Part shown: one piece after another, positions 1-5,228 of the stretch
Position numbering within the stretch: the first letter of the stretch is position 1
Layout of the letters: every line of letters starts with the position of its first letter
Assembly (NCBI GenBank): GCA_963545585.1
Contig: CAUUKX010000123.1
Location: 1 to 5,228 of the forward strand
Reading direction: 5' to 3'
DNA from: W11650 sp963545585
GTDB taxonomy: Bacteria; Bacillota; Clostridia; Lachnospirales; Vallitaleaceae
Length of the DNA stretch: 5,228 nt
Position numbers and translations under genes: made by a program
The notes under the pieces: model-generated
The model's input: the letters and a program-made list of their open reading frames with translations, nothing else
What the model was told of the DNA's origin: nothing
Databases searched by the model: none

Positions 1-13
1 AAGGAGAACTCAT

Positions 14-361
14 ATGGGCATGATTATTGCTTTTTTATTATTTTTTATCGGTATTTACGGTTTAATTGCCCGGCGCAATATCGTAAAATCCATTATTTCT
101 TTTGCTATCATGCAGTCGGCAATTATTCTTTATTTTTTAAGTGCCCATCATCAAAACGGGGCGATTCCGCCGATGCTTGAGACAGGCGCAGCGCTCCCTT
201 CCATGGCTGACCCGCTGCCGCAGGCACTGATGATTGCTTCCATCGTCATCGGCGTCTCCATCACCGCCGTTGGCCTGACTATGTTTATGAGCCTATATTA
301 TCACTACGGAACAACCAACTGGAAAAAAGTTGCTTTGAAGCGAAAGGAGGAGAAAGAATGA
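14..361 (+). CDS. mrpC: Mrp/Mnh Na+/H+ antiporter subunit C (NuoK-like)
   Basis: This 115-residue membrane protein is the small NuoK-like subunit of the Mrp (Mnh/Sha) cation/proton antiporter, which exchanges cytoplasmic Na+ for external H+ and needs all its subunits together. Three hydrophobic segments are visible at about residues 3-18, 26-43 and 70-95, followed by a basic, charged C-terminal tail. The family signature DPLPQAL (66-72), followed by ALMIASIVIG, is characteristic of MrpC. The membrane glutamates of NuoK are absent from segment 2, as is usual for MrpC. The length is normal for the family (about 110-115). The ATG at 14 sits 6 bases after GGAGA (3-7); a second ATG at 20 is possible but worse spaced. 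The stop overlaps the mrpD start as ATGA, so the two are translationally coupled. The homologous MbhG subunit of membrane hydrogenases is a less likely alternative, since no hydrogenase gene follows. Confidence 0.93.
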   Translation: MGMIIAFLLFFIGIYGLIARRNIVKSIISFAIMQSAIILYFLSAHHQNGAIPPMLETGAALPSMADPLPQALMIASIVIGVSITAVGLTMFMSLYYHYGTTNWKKVALKRKEEKE

Positions 362-1968
362 CCGTCGCTCTTTTTTGGCTGGTACTGCTGCCGGTCTTAT
401 TCGGCGTAGCTGCTTATTTATTGCCCTTAAAAAAAGCTGTCATTCCGGCGCTTTTGTTTCAGTTGGTCTTTCTGTTTCTGGCGGTGCAAAACTTTTTGGC
501 GGTCAGAGCCGAGGGCATCCGGCTGGAAGTTCTGGGCGGCTATCCTCTGGGCGTCGGTATTTCTCTCAAATCCGACCCGATTTCGACGGTCTTAATTGTT
601 CTGACAGTATTTTTATTTACCAATATGATTTTATTCAGCTGCCGCAAAACTTATTTTGACCCGCTCTTCCGCCTGCTTTACTTTATGCTGGAAGGGCTGA
701 TTTGTGCTTTCTTCCTGTCCAATGACTTATTTAATATTTTTGTCCTGATTGAGGCTTCGACTATTATTGTCAGCATTTTGATTGTTTTTAAAAAGCACAG
801 CCGCTCGATTTATGACGGCATTATTTATCTGTTTACCAATTTTACCGCCGCTTCCTTCTTCCTGTTTGGTATCGGCGTTTTGTACCGTTATTTTGGGGCT
901 TTGGATATTGACCTGCTGAGTGAACAGATTCCGCAGTTTGCGCGGCCGCAGGCGCTTTACCTGCCCTTTGCCCTGATTGCCACTGGCCTGAGTCTGAAAG
1001 CAGCGGTGCTGCCGCTCTTTAGTTGGCTGCCCAAGGCTCACGGCTCGCCGGCTTCGCCCTCGGTCGTGTCAGCCGTTTTATCCGGTATTTATATCAAGGG
1101 CGGCTTATTTCTTTTTGTCCGGGTCAGCGCCATATTTTCCCCGGTCATTCCGGTCGGACAAATCTATCTGGTATTGGGGGCGCTAACCTGCATTGCCGGA
1201 TTTATTCTGGCACTGAGCCAAACTGATATCAAGCTGATTCTGGCGTACCATACTGTCAGTCAAGTCGGCCTGATGATGCTGGGGATTTCTCTGGGAACAA
1301 AATACGGCTATTACGGTGCTTTTTATCATTTAATCAATCATGCCGTCTTTAAATCAACCCTATTTTTGACCGCCGGTATCATGGTGGAAGAATACCATAC
1401 CCGAAACTTATATCAAATCAAGGGCTTTTTTCAAAAGCAGCCGGCCGCTGCCATCGCCACTTTAGTGGCTATGCTGGGAATCACCGGCGCACCGCTGTTT
1501 AGCGGCTCTTACTCGAAGTACCTGATTGCCAAGGGCGGGGCGGAGATTGCTTATTTTTCAATCTTGATGCTGATTATCAATCTGGGAACGCTTTCTTCCT
1601 TTGTCAAATACGCCAATATTTTTCGGCGGCCGGATACGCCAGTAAGACCCGAGCGGCTCCCTTGGAATCAAACATTGGTGCTTTTGCTTTTGTCGCTTGC
1701 CACTTTCTTCGGCGGCGTTTTCGGACCGGTTCTGACCGACTTTTTCTTTGGTGTGCGCAAAGACCTGTCTGCGGCCGATTATCTGCATAAGCTTTGGGTT
1801 TATCTGGCCTGTACGGCGGCCTGCTATCTCTTTTACCGCTTTCTCTACCACCGCATTCCGCTGTTTAAGAAGCTCCGGCAAATGGAGTTTAGCTTTAATC
1901 AAATTATTTTTCTAATGCTCCTATTTTTCTGCGGTATGTATTTTTACTTAACTGTTTTTGTCAGCTGA
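358..1968 (+). CDS. mrpD: Mrp/Mnh Na+/H+ antiporter subunit D (NuoL/M/N-like)
   Basis: This 536-residue polytopic membrane protein belongs to the proton-translocating NuoL/M/N family and is one of the ion-pumping subunits of the Mrp complex. Visible family residues include the segment-5 glutamate in FVLIEAST (E132), the lysine in SLKAAVLPLFSWLPKAH (K214), K247 in YIKGGL, the AYHTVSQVG loop (296-304), K332 in HAVFKST, and a late lysine in GSYSKYLI (K387). These match the charged residues that form the in-membrane proton path in complex I antiporter subunits. About 14 hydrophobic segments are expected. The protein is some 40 residues longer than the usual 490-500, and the extra part carries a further hydrophobic segment at about 513-535. 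The start is preceded by a near-perfect AAAGGAGG (343-350). It is the last gene of its operon, because more than 300 non-coding bases follow. MbhH-type hydrogenase subunits are related, but the context favours Mrp. Confidence 0.93.
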   Translation: MTVALFWLVLLPVLFGVAAYLLPLKKAVIPALLFQLVFLFLAVQNFLAVRAEGIRLEVLGGYPLGVGISLKSDPISTVLIVLTVFLFTNMILFSCRKTYFDPLFRLLYFMLEGLICAFFLSNDLFNIFVLIEASTIIVSILIVFKKHSRSIYDGIIYLFTNFTAASFFLFGIGVLYRYFGALDIDLLSEQIPQFARPQALYLPFALIATGLSLKAAVLPLFSWLPKAHGSPASPSVVSAVLSGIYIKGGLFLFVRVSAIFSPVIPVGQIYLVLGALTCIAGFILALSQTDIKLILAYHTVSQVGLMMLGISLGTKYGYYGAFYHLINHAVFKSTLFLTAGIMVEEYHTRNLYQIKGFFQKQPAAAIATLVAMLGITGAPLFSGSYSKYLIAKGGAEIAYFSILMLIINLGTLSSFVKYANIFRRPDTPVRPERLPWNQTLVLLLLSLATFFGGVFGPVLTDFFFGVRKDLSAADYLHKLWVYLACTAACYLFYRFLYHRIPLFKKLRQMEFSFNQIIFLMLLFFCGMYFYLTVFVS

Positions 1969-2020
1969 TGCGGCAAGTTGGCTTGACAAGTTAATTTGTC
2001 CCGGGGCAGCGGCTTATTTT

Positions 2021-2038
2021 GGCAGCGGACGAGCTGCC
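2021..2038. other. GC-rich stem-loop downstream of mrpD
   Basis: GGCAGC (2021-2026) pairs with GCTGCC (2033-2038) across a 6-base loop, 53 bases past the mrpD stop. It lacks a following T run, so it is not a standard intrinsic terminator. It could protect the 3' end of the mrp messenger or form part of a factor-dependent terminator. Only the pairing is visible; the role is a guess. Confidence 0.35.
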
Positions 2039-2073
2039 GCACTGTTACCGGCAGACACAGCTGCTCTGACCAG

Positions 2074-2097
2074 CAGAAATGCGAAGCGGAGTTTCGC
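2074..2097. repeat. Diverged third copy of the intergenic hairpin
   Basis: GCAGAAAT leads into GCGAAGC (2081-2087), loop GGA, GTTTCGC (2091-2097), a 7-pair stem with one G-T pair. The leader GCAGAA, the GCGAAGC stretch and the 3-base loop resemble the two better-preserved units at 2186-2267, but the flanks are not conserved. It is either a decayed copy or a chance resemblance. Confidence 0.4.
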
Positions 2098-2138
2098 TAA
2101 CGCCGAATGATTTATAGCACCTTGTAACAATTAAATCC

Positions 2139-2277
2139 TCAACTTTCCCATGTTCTGCCAAACTATAACCATCTTTTTAGGCAGACCGCCCGCCCGGGCA
2201 GAAGTGCGAAGCACTTCGATCAGGGTAGGTCGCCCACCCGGGCAGAAAGTGCAACTTTCGATTAGGGAAAAGTTGAA
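2139..2277. repeat. Repeat block bounded by imperfect inverted repeats
   Basis: TCAACTTTCCC (2139-2149) is the inverse complement of GGGAAAAGTTGA (2265-2276) apart from one extra A in the right arm. Just inside, TTCTGCC (2153-2159) is inverse to GGCAGAA (2241-2247). The arms enclose about 115 bases, including two tandem hairpin units. The layout resembles a small non-coding mobile or palindromic element, but no target duplication is evident and no transposase is nearby. An alternative is a long-range RNA fold upstream of the 93-codon gene. The right arm ends 11 bases before that gene's ribosome binding site. Confidence 0.5.
2186..2267. repeat. Two tandem hairpin units, 44-base period, with paired stem changes
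   Basis: Unit A (2186-2225) and unit B (about 2230-2267) share the order CGCCC(G/A)CCCGGGCAGAA, stem-loop, then CGAT(C/T)AGGG; CCCGGG lies at 2193-2198 and 2237-2242. In A the stem is GAAGTGC (2201-2207), loop GAA, GCACTTC (2211-2217). In B it is GAAAGT (2245-2250), loop GCA, ACTTTC (2254-2259). The arms differ between units but each stays perfectly paired, so the stem looks conserved as structure rather than as sequence. Between the units, GGGTAGG (2223-2229) can also fold onto CCCACCC (2233-2239) with one mismatch. I do not recognise a named repeat family. Confidence 0.7.
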
Positions 2278-2302
2278 TTAGATATCATAAGGAAAAAAAC
2301 TC

Positions 2303-2584
2303 ATGATGCTTAAACTATGGGGAAAACTAATAAAAAATCATAAAATTATCCGTGATGTGGTCTTGGAGACGGCGCTGACCGATGATTCCGCCCAGACGGT
2401 ACGGGCGGCGTTAAATGATTTTGCGCTGGCTTTGGATATTGCCCGGCCGATTTGGCTGCCGAAAAACGAAGCGGATTTGACCCGGTTCATCGTCAGCCGC
2501 TTTTATCCCGATCAATTTATGGAAAGCGTTGATTTTGACTGGCTGGAAATCGAAATCATCGGCGACGACCTGAAAAAAAATTAA
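2303..2584 (+). CDS. Conserved hypothetical protein, 93 residues, acidic C-terminus
   Basis: The function is unknown. The protein is small and cytoplasmic, with no signal peptide or membrane segment. It begins MMLKLWGKLIK, has an acidic middle likely to be helical (about 25-47), then the stretches PIWLP (49-53), RFYPDQF (66-72) and DFDWLEIEII (77-86), ending in an acidic-then-lysine tail. From memory, similar short proteins with a KLWGK start, a PIWL motif and a final FD-LEI strand occur as uncharacterised proteins in Clostridia, but no name or role is known to me. AAGGA (2289-2293) lies 9 bases before the first of two adjacent ATG codons, which favours 2303 over 2306. Codon use resembles the neighbours. 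The gene is alone on its strand after the intergenic repeats and is followed at once by a strong terminator. Confidence 0.82.
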   Translation: MMLKLWGKLIKNHKIIRDVVLETALTDDSAQTVRAALNDFALALDIARPIWLPKNEADLTRFIVSRFYPDQFMESVDFDWLEIEIIGDDLKKN

Positions 2585-2587
2585 AGC

Positions 2588-2630
2588 TCGGACTGCCTTT
2601 CTCCCGCAATCTGGGAAAAAGGCAGTCCGA
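2588..2630. terminator. Bidirectional intrinsic terminator between convergent genes
   Basis: TCGGACTGCCTTT (2588-2600) pairs without error with AAAGGCAGTCCGA (2618-2630), 13 base pairs. After one C/A mismatch the stem continues for four more pairs (2602-2605 with 2613-2616), closing a 7-base loop. On the + strand six T follow at 2639-2644, after an 8-base gap. On the - strand the stem is followed by TTT and then by eight T, the complement of the A run at 2573-2580. It can thus end the 93-codon gene's transcript and also the ccdA-tlpA-pdaA transcript, whose last stop codon is 21 bases away. Confidence 0.9.
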
Positions 2631-2651
2631 ACTTCCTATTTTTTACCGTAT

Positions 2652-3764
2652 TTATTCCAATTCATATAAACTGCCAAAGCGGTACCCCGCTTCGTCCAAA
2701 CTGGTAATGATATCCGCCAGTGCTTCGGTATTGGAACTGCTGACAGCATGCAGCAGGATAACCGCACCGGGATGGTAATTGGCCATCACATGCTGATAGG
2801 CATAGTCCTTCCCCGGCTGATCCTTGGTGTCCCAATCCTTATAGGCCATGCTCCAGAAAATACTGCGAAACCCTAGCTTGCGGACAATATACAAATCTTT
2901 TTCGCTATACCGGCCGCTGGGAAAACGGAAAAACGGATCCATTTCCGTGCCGACCACTTCTTTAAACTTGGCCGCAACCTGACTAACCTCAGCAATGACC
3001 TGCTCATCGGTCTGGGTAGTAAAATCTGGATGCGTCTGCGAGTGGTTGCCGACGACATGTCCTTCCTCTTTCATTCTTTTAACCAGCTCAGGACTATGTT
3101 TTAAATAAGAGCCGGTGATAAAAAAGGCGGCTTTGATTTGCTTTTCTTTTAAGGTGTCCAAAATCGCCGGCGTAAAGCCGTTTTCATAGCCTTCGTCAAA
3201 GGTCAGATAAACCACCTTTTCCTCGGTATTCCTCAAATAATATGCGCCGTACTTGGCCAAATCAAGGGAATAATAGCCTGTAACCGGCAAATGCTCTTTG
3301 TTGCGTTTAAAGCTCCATGATTGAGCCTCCGTGCTTAATTCCTCAATATTATTAATCGGCGGGTTATATTCGGCCTGATTGCTGAATTGGTTGACAATTT
3401 CCGAACCGGTATTTTTAACCGGTTCCTTTTTCTTGTTTTCTATTTCCTGTTCCGCCGCCGCAGTTTCTTTGGTTTCCGCTTCTTTTTTCTCCGTTTCTGC
3501 CGGCTCTTTTTCCTCTGCTTTTTCTGGCTCGTCTTTCTGCTCCGGTTTGGCCTCCTCTGTCTTTTCGGCTGCGGTTTTATTGCTTTCGTCCGCTGTCATT
3601 TTATCTTCCGCTGCCTTCTTATCCGGTTTCTTTGTTTCCGCTGACTGTCCGCTGTCAGTTGTTTCTTCGGGCTGCAAGGTCTTGGCCTTATCCTGCGGCA
3701 ACTCCATAGAACTACAGCCGGTCAGCACCACCCATGCCAACATCAGTGCCAAATATCGCTTCAT
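2652..3764 (-). CDS. pdaA: PdaA-like polysaccharide deacetylase lipoprotein (NodB domain)
   Basis: This is a predicted muramic acid deacetylase that removes the N-acetyl group from peptidoglycan muramic acid outside the membrane, the step before delta-lactam formation in spore cortex. Residues 1-17 are a lipoprotein signal with lipobox LTGC (Cys17). Residues 20-120 are a disordered-looking Glu/Lys/Ala linker. The rest is a PdaA-type NodB domain: SFKRNKEHLP lead (151-160), TFDEGYENG (188-196, catalytic Asp190), HSQTH metal site (241-245), RFPSG (280-284), FWSMAYKDWD (303-312) and ILLHAVSSSN (336-345). YENG, the DWD stretch and LLHxVS separate PdaA from ordinary chitin or peptidoglycan deacetylases. 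At 370 residues it exceeds B. subtilis PdaA (about 260), mainly through the linker. AAAGGA lies 9 bases before the ATG, and tlpA ends 29 bases upstream, so it is the last gene of the cluster. A vegetative wall role remains possible. Confidence 0.87.
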   Translation of the reverse strand: MKRYLALMLAWVVLTGCSSMELPQDKAKTLQPEETTDSGQSAETKKPDKKAAEDKMTADESNKTAAEKTEEAKPEQKDEPEKAEEKEPAETEKKEAETKETAAAEQEIENKKKEPVKNTGSEIVNQFSNQAEYNPPINNIEELSTEAQSWSFKRNKEHLPVTGYYSLDLAKYGAYYLRNTEEKVVYLTFDEGYENGFTPAILDTLKEKQIKAAFFITGSYLKHSPELVKRMKEEGHVVGNHSQTHPDFTTQTDEQVIAEVSQVAAKFKEVVGTEMDPFFRFPSGRYSEKDLYIVRKLGFRSIFWSMAYKDWDTKDQPGKDYAYQHVMANYHPGAVILLHAVSSSNTEALADIITSLDEAGYRFGSLYELE

Positions 3765-3793
3765 CTTATCCCATCCTTTCCTGCATTTGCCTG

Positions 3794-4414
3794 CTACTGA
3801 ATATTCTCCATCTTTTCTTTAATAAACTCCTTTTCCGCCGCTCCGGCTATTATCGACACCAAAACGCCATCGCTGCCAATAAAGGCATTGGTCGGAAAAG
3901 CGCTGATTCGGTAAGCCTGCATAACTTCTCCGCTTTCATCAAACAGAACCGGAATATCCTTGGAGTAGCCCTGCTCGTCATACCAGCTTTTAAAATCTTC
4001 TGCCGACTGCTCGCCGCCAATCCCCGGTGCCACAATGGTATAAATCTCAAAATCCCGTTCTTCCGCCGCCAGTTCACCTAAAGACGGCATACTTTTGCGG
4101 CACGGCGGACACCAAGATGCCCAAAACTTTAAATACACCTTTTTGCCCTGTAGGCTGCTCAGCGAAACTTCCTCGCCGTTCCTATCCTTTAAGGTAAAAT
4201 CCGGCGCCGCTACGCCTTTGTTTTTGGCTTTGCCGCTTTCCTTCTCTGCCGTCTCCTGCCGGTCAGCTTTTGTTTCCGCCATGCTTTGGTCTGCTGCTTT
4301 TTCCTGACCGCTGTTTGCTTCTGTTCCAGTATTTTCTCCGTTTTCACCGCCGCATGCCGTAAACAGCATAACCGCCAGCAAAACGCTGAAATATTTAATC
4401 CCTGTTTTTTTCAT
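3794..4414 (-). CDS. TlpA/ResA-like thioredoxin-fold lipoprotein
   Basis: This is a predicted membrane-anchored thiol-disulfide reductase of 206 residues acting outside the cytoplasmic membrane. Residues 1-21 form a lipoprotein signal ending in lipobox FTAC (Cys21). A charged Glu/Lys/Ala-rich linker spans about 22-66, then an AhpC/TSA/thioredoxin-like domain begins at APDFTLKDRNGEEVSLSSL (70-88). The active site is WCPPC (101-105), and the cis-proline is in FPT (Pro174). The stretch IVAPGIGGEQSAEDFKSWYDE resembles extracellular thioredoxins that partner with CcdA and MsrAB, such as streptococcal Etrx-type proteins. Candidate clients are secreted methionine sulfoxide reductases, cytochrome c, or cortex enzymes as for B. 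subtilis StoA; no msr or cytochrome gene is in view. An in-frame ATG at 4459 would add 15 residues before the signal peptide and has no good ribosome binding site, so 4414 is preferred. It is co-oriented with ccdA and pdaA. Confidence 0.88.
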   Translation of the reverse strand: MKKTGIKYFSVLLAVMLFTACGGENGENTGTEANSGQEKAADQSMAETKADRQETAEKESGKAKNKGVAAPDFTLKDRNGEEVSLSSLQGKKVYLKFWASWCPPCRKSMPSLGELAAEERDFEIYTIVAPGIGGEQSAEDFKSWYDEQGYSKDIPVLFDESGEVMQAYRISAFPTNAFIGSDGVLVSIIAGAAEKEFIKEKMENIQ

Positions 4415-4498
4415 AAAATTTCTCCTTTTCGGTAAGTCTAAACTTCCAAATCCCGGCATCCTGCTCAGAGCTTTCTTTTGTCCTGCAAAAACATTCGC
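4415..4498 (-). other. 84-base spacer between ccdA and the tlpA-like gene
   Basis: The spacer contains the tlpA ribosome binding site and a short repeat GCAGGA (seen twice on the minus strand, near 4480 and 4460). No strong hairpin terminator and no clear sigma-A promoter are visible. Co-transcription of ccdA with the downstream genes is therefore likely, although an internal weak or sporulation-specific promoter cannot be excluded by eye. Confidence 0.5.
4422..4427 (-). promoter_or_regulatory. Ribosome binding site fixing the tlpA-like gene start
   Basis: AAGGAG on the minus strand stands 7 bases before the ATG at 4414, and this start places the lysines and hydrophobic core of the lipoprotein signal at the very N-terminus. 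The longer reading from 4459 lacks such a site, so this decides the start. Confidence 0.85.
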
Positions 4499-5215
4499 CT
4501 ATTGCAGCCATCTTTGCAGATAAGCCGTGATTTGATTCAAACCATTGCTCATCAACAGGATTCCCATAAAAATAATCAGTCCGCCGCCCAATTTTTTTAA
4601 CAGCGGCAAGTGTTTCCGCAGGCCGCTGATTTTTCCCAGAAAAATATCGGAAAAAACCGAAATCACAAAGAAGGGAATCATCATTCCGGCCGCATAAATC
4701 AGCATCAAAAGCACTGCCCGGATTTCCTGCCCGCCAGCTGAGGACAGCGCCAGCACCGAAAACATAATCGGCCCGATACAGGGTGTCCAGCCAAAACTAA
4801 AGAGCAATCCCAGCAGAAAAGCCGACAGATATTCATTGCCAAGACTCCTTTTCATGGTCAGTTTTCTTTCTCTTTCCAAAAAGTTCAGCTTCAAAATCCC
4901 GACCTGATGAAGTCCCAGCAGCACTACCACGCCGCCAGCCACCGGGTAAAAATATTTGCCCCGCAAAAGCTGCCCCAGTATCCCCGCACCAAAGCCCAGC
5001 ATCAAAAAGGTAAGGGAAATACCAAGGACAAATAATATTGTTTTAATTAATTTGCCGGTTTGGATTTTTAAACGACCAATCGCCAAACTTTTTCCTCGCC
5101 CGCTCTCATCCGATAAAATGCCGATATAAACCGGCAGCACCGGCAAAATGCAGGGTGAAAAAAAGGAAAGCAAACCGCCCAAAAAAACCGCTCCGCTGTT
5201 AATTGCCTGATTCAT
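4499..5215 (-). CDS. ccdA: CcdA-type thiol-disulfide transmembrane electron carrier
   Basis: This is an integral membrane protein of 238 residues, of the DsbD gamma/CcdA family. It carries reducing equivalents from cytoplasmic thioredoxin across the membrane to extracytoplasmic thioredoxin-like proteins. The redox pair is visible: Cys22 in FFSPCILPVLP (18-28) and Cys146 in GWTPCIGP (142-149), each in its family context with adjacent prolines. Six hydrophobic segments are apparent, at about 8-32, 57-84, 90-108, 129-158, 167-190 and 205-225. The two halves of the protein repeat the same three-helix plan. The length is typical of CcdA (about 220-240) and much shorter than full DsbD, so a separate thioredoxin partner is needed; the TlpA-like gene downstream fits. 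The ATG follows AAGGA (complement of 5221-5225) by 5 bases. The window ends 13 bases upstream, so its promoter is not visible. Confidence 0.94.
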   Translation of the reverse strand: MNQAINSGAVFLGGLLSFFSPCILPVLPVYIGILSDESGRGKSLAIGRLKIQTGKLIKTILFVLGISLTFLMLGFGAGILGQLLRGKYFYPVAGGVVVLLGLHQVGILKLNFLERERKLTMKRSLGNEYLSAFLLGLLFSFGWTPCIGPIMFSVLALSSAGGQEIRAVLLMLIYAAGMMIPFFVISVFSDIFLGKISGLRKHLPLLKKLGGGLIIFMGILLMSNGLNQITAYLQRWLQ

Positions 5216-5228
5216 ATTCTTCCTTTCT

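Larger units (their letters stand above)
1969..2302. other. 334-base intergenic region rich in hairpins and repeats
   Basis: No open frame with a ribosome binding site is present here. The left half (1969-2100) holds several short stem-loops and a direct repeat GGCAGCGG at 2005-2012 and 2021-2028. The right half (2139-2277) is a repeat block with two tandem hairpin units. No U-tract terminator for the mrp transcript and no convincing -35/-10 pair for the downstream gene could be identified. TATAAC at 2164-2169 resembles a -10 box but has no good -35 at 16-18 bases. The 93-codon gene may therefore be read by run-through from mrp, or from a promoter of a kind not recognisable by eye. Confidence 0.75.

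Noticed and set aside
727..1041. Open frame of 104 codons on the - strand within mrpD
   Set aside because: It lies wholly inside the well-supported mrpD frame, with no ribosome binding site and no recognisable domain.
14..1968. The C/D pair as subunits of a membrane-bound hydrogenase or complex I
   Set aside because: No hydrogenase or Nuo gene follows and the pair ends its operon, which fits Mrp. The upstream genes outside the window would settle it.
1983..1988. TTGACA, a perfect -35 box, just after mrpD
   Set aside because: At a 17-base spacing the -10 position reads GCAGCG, and no TATAAT-like hexamer lies at 16-18 bases, so it is probably chance.
2186..2267. Tandem repeats as a possible CRISPR array
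   Set aside because: There are only two units, the units adjoin without unique spacers of regular size, and no cas genes are in view.
3379..3822. Long open frame on the + strand, rich in Ser, Phe and Ala
   Set aside because: It lies antisense to the Glu/Lys-rich linker of the deacetylase. The GAA/AAA-type codons of that linker leave the opposite strand free of stops. No ribosome binding site is present and the protein looks like low-complexity noise.
4415..4459. Upstream ATG that would extend the thioredoxin lipoprotein by 15 residues
   Set aside because: The extension puts charged residues before a complete lipoprotein signal and has no well-spaced ribosome binding site, while the ATG at 4414 has AAGGAG 7 bases upstream.

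Overview
The window looks like chromosomal DNA from an anaerobic, endospore-forming Bacillota, most likely class Clostridia. This rests on three things: strong AGGAGG-type ribosome binding sites, a clostridial-type Mrp antiporter operon that ends in subunit D, and a PdaA-type muramic delta-lactam deacetylase, an enzyme associated with the spore cortex. No genus can be assigned from the sequence alone.

Left part (14-1968, + strand): the last two genes of an Mrp/Mnh multisubunit Na+/H+ antiporter operon, mrpC and mrpD. They are coupled by a 4-base ATGA overlap. The earlier subunits must lie upstream of the window.

Middle (1969-2302): a 334-base non-coding stretch with clustered hairpins. It holds two tandem copies, at a 44-base period, of a CCCGGGCAGAA-hairpin-CGAT(C/T)AGGG unit. 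An imperfect inverted repeat bounds the pair, and a diverged third hairpin lies upstream. A 93-codon gene of unknown function (2303-2584, + strand) follows.

Right part (2652-5215, - strand): a three-gene cluster read right to left. The genes are ccdA (membrane thiol-disulfide electron carrier), a TlpA/ResA-like thioredoxin lipoprotein, and a PdaA-like polysaccharide deacetylase lipoprotein. The gaps are 84 and 29 bases. CcdA would pass electrons from cytosolic thioredoxin to the WCPPC site of the lipoprotein outside the membrane. The neighbouring cortex-type deacetylase suggests that this relay serves peptidoglycan or spore-cortex maturation, comparable to CcdA/StoA in Bacillus subtilis. That is an inference from gene order. 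The cluster converges on the 93-codon gene, and a long hairpin with T tracts on both sides (2588-2630) probably terminates both transcripts.

No tRNA, rRNA, CRISPR array, transposase or phage gene was seen.
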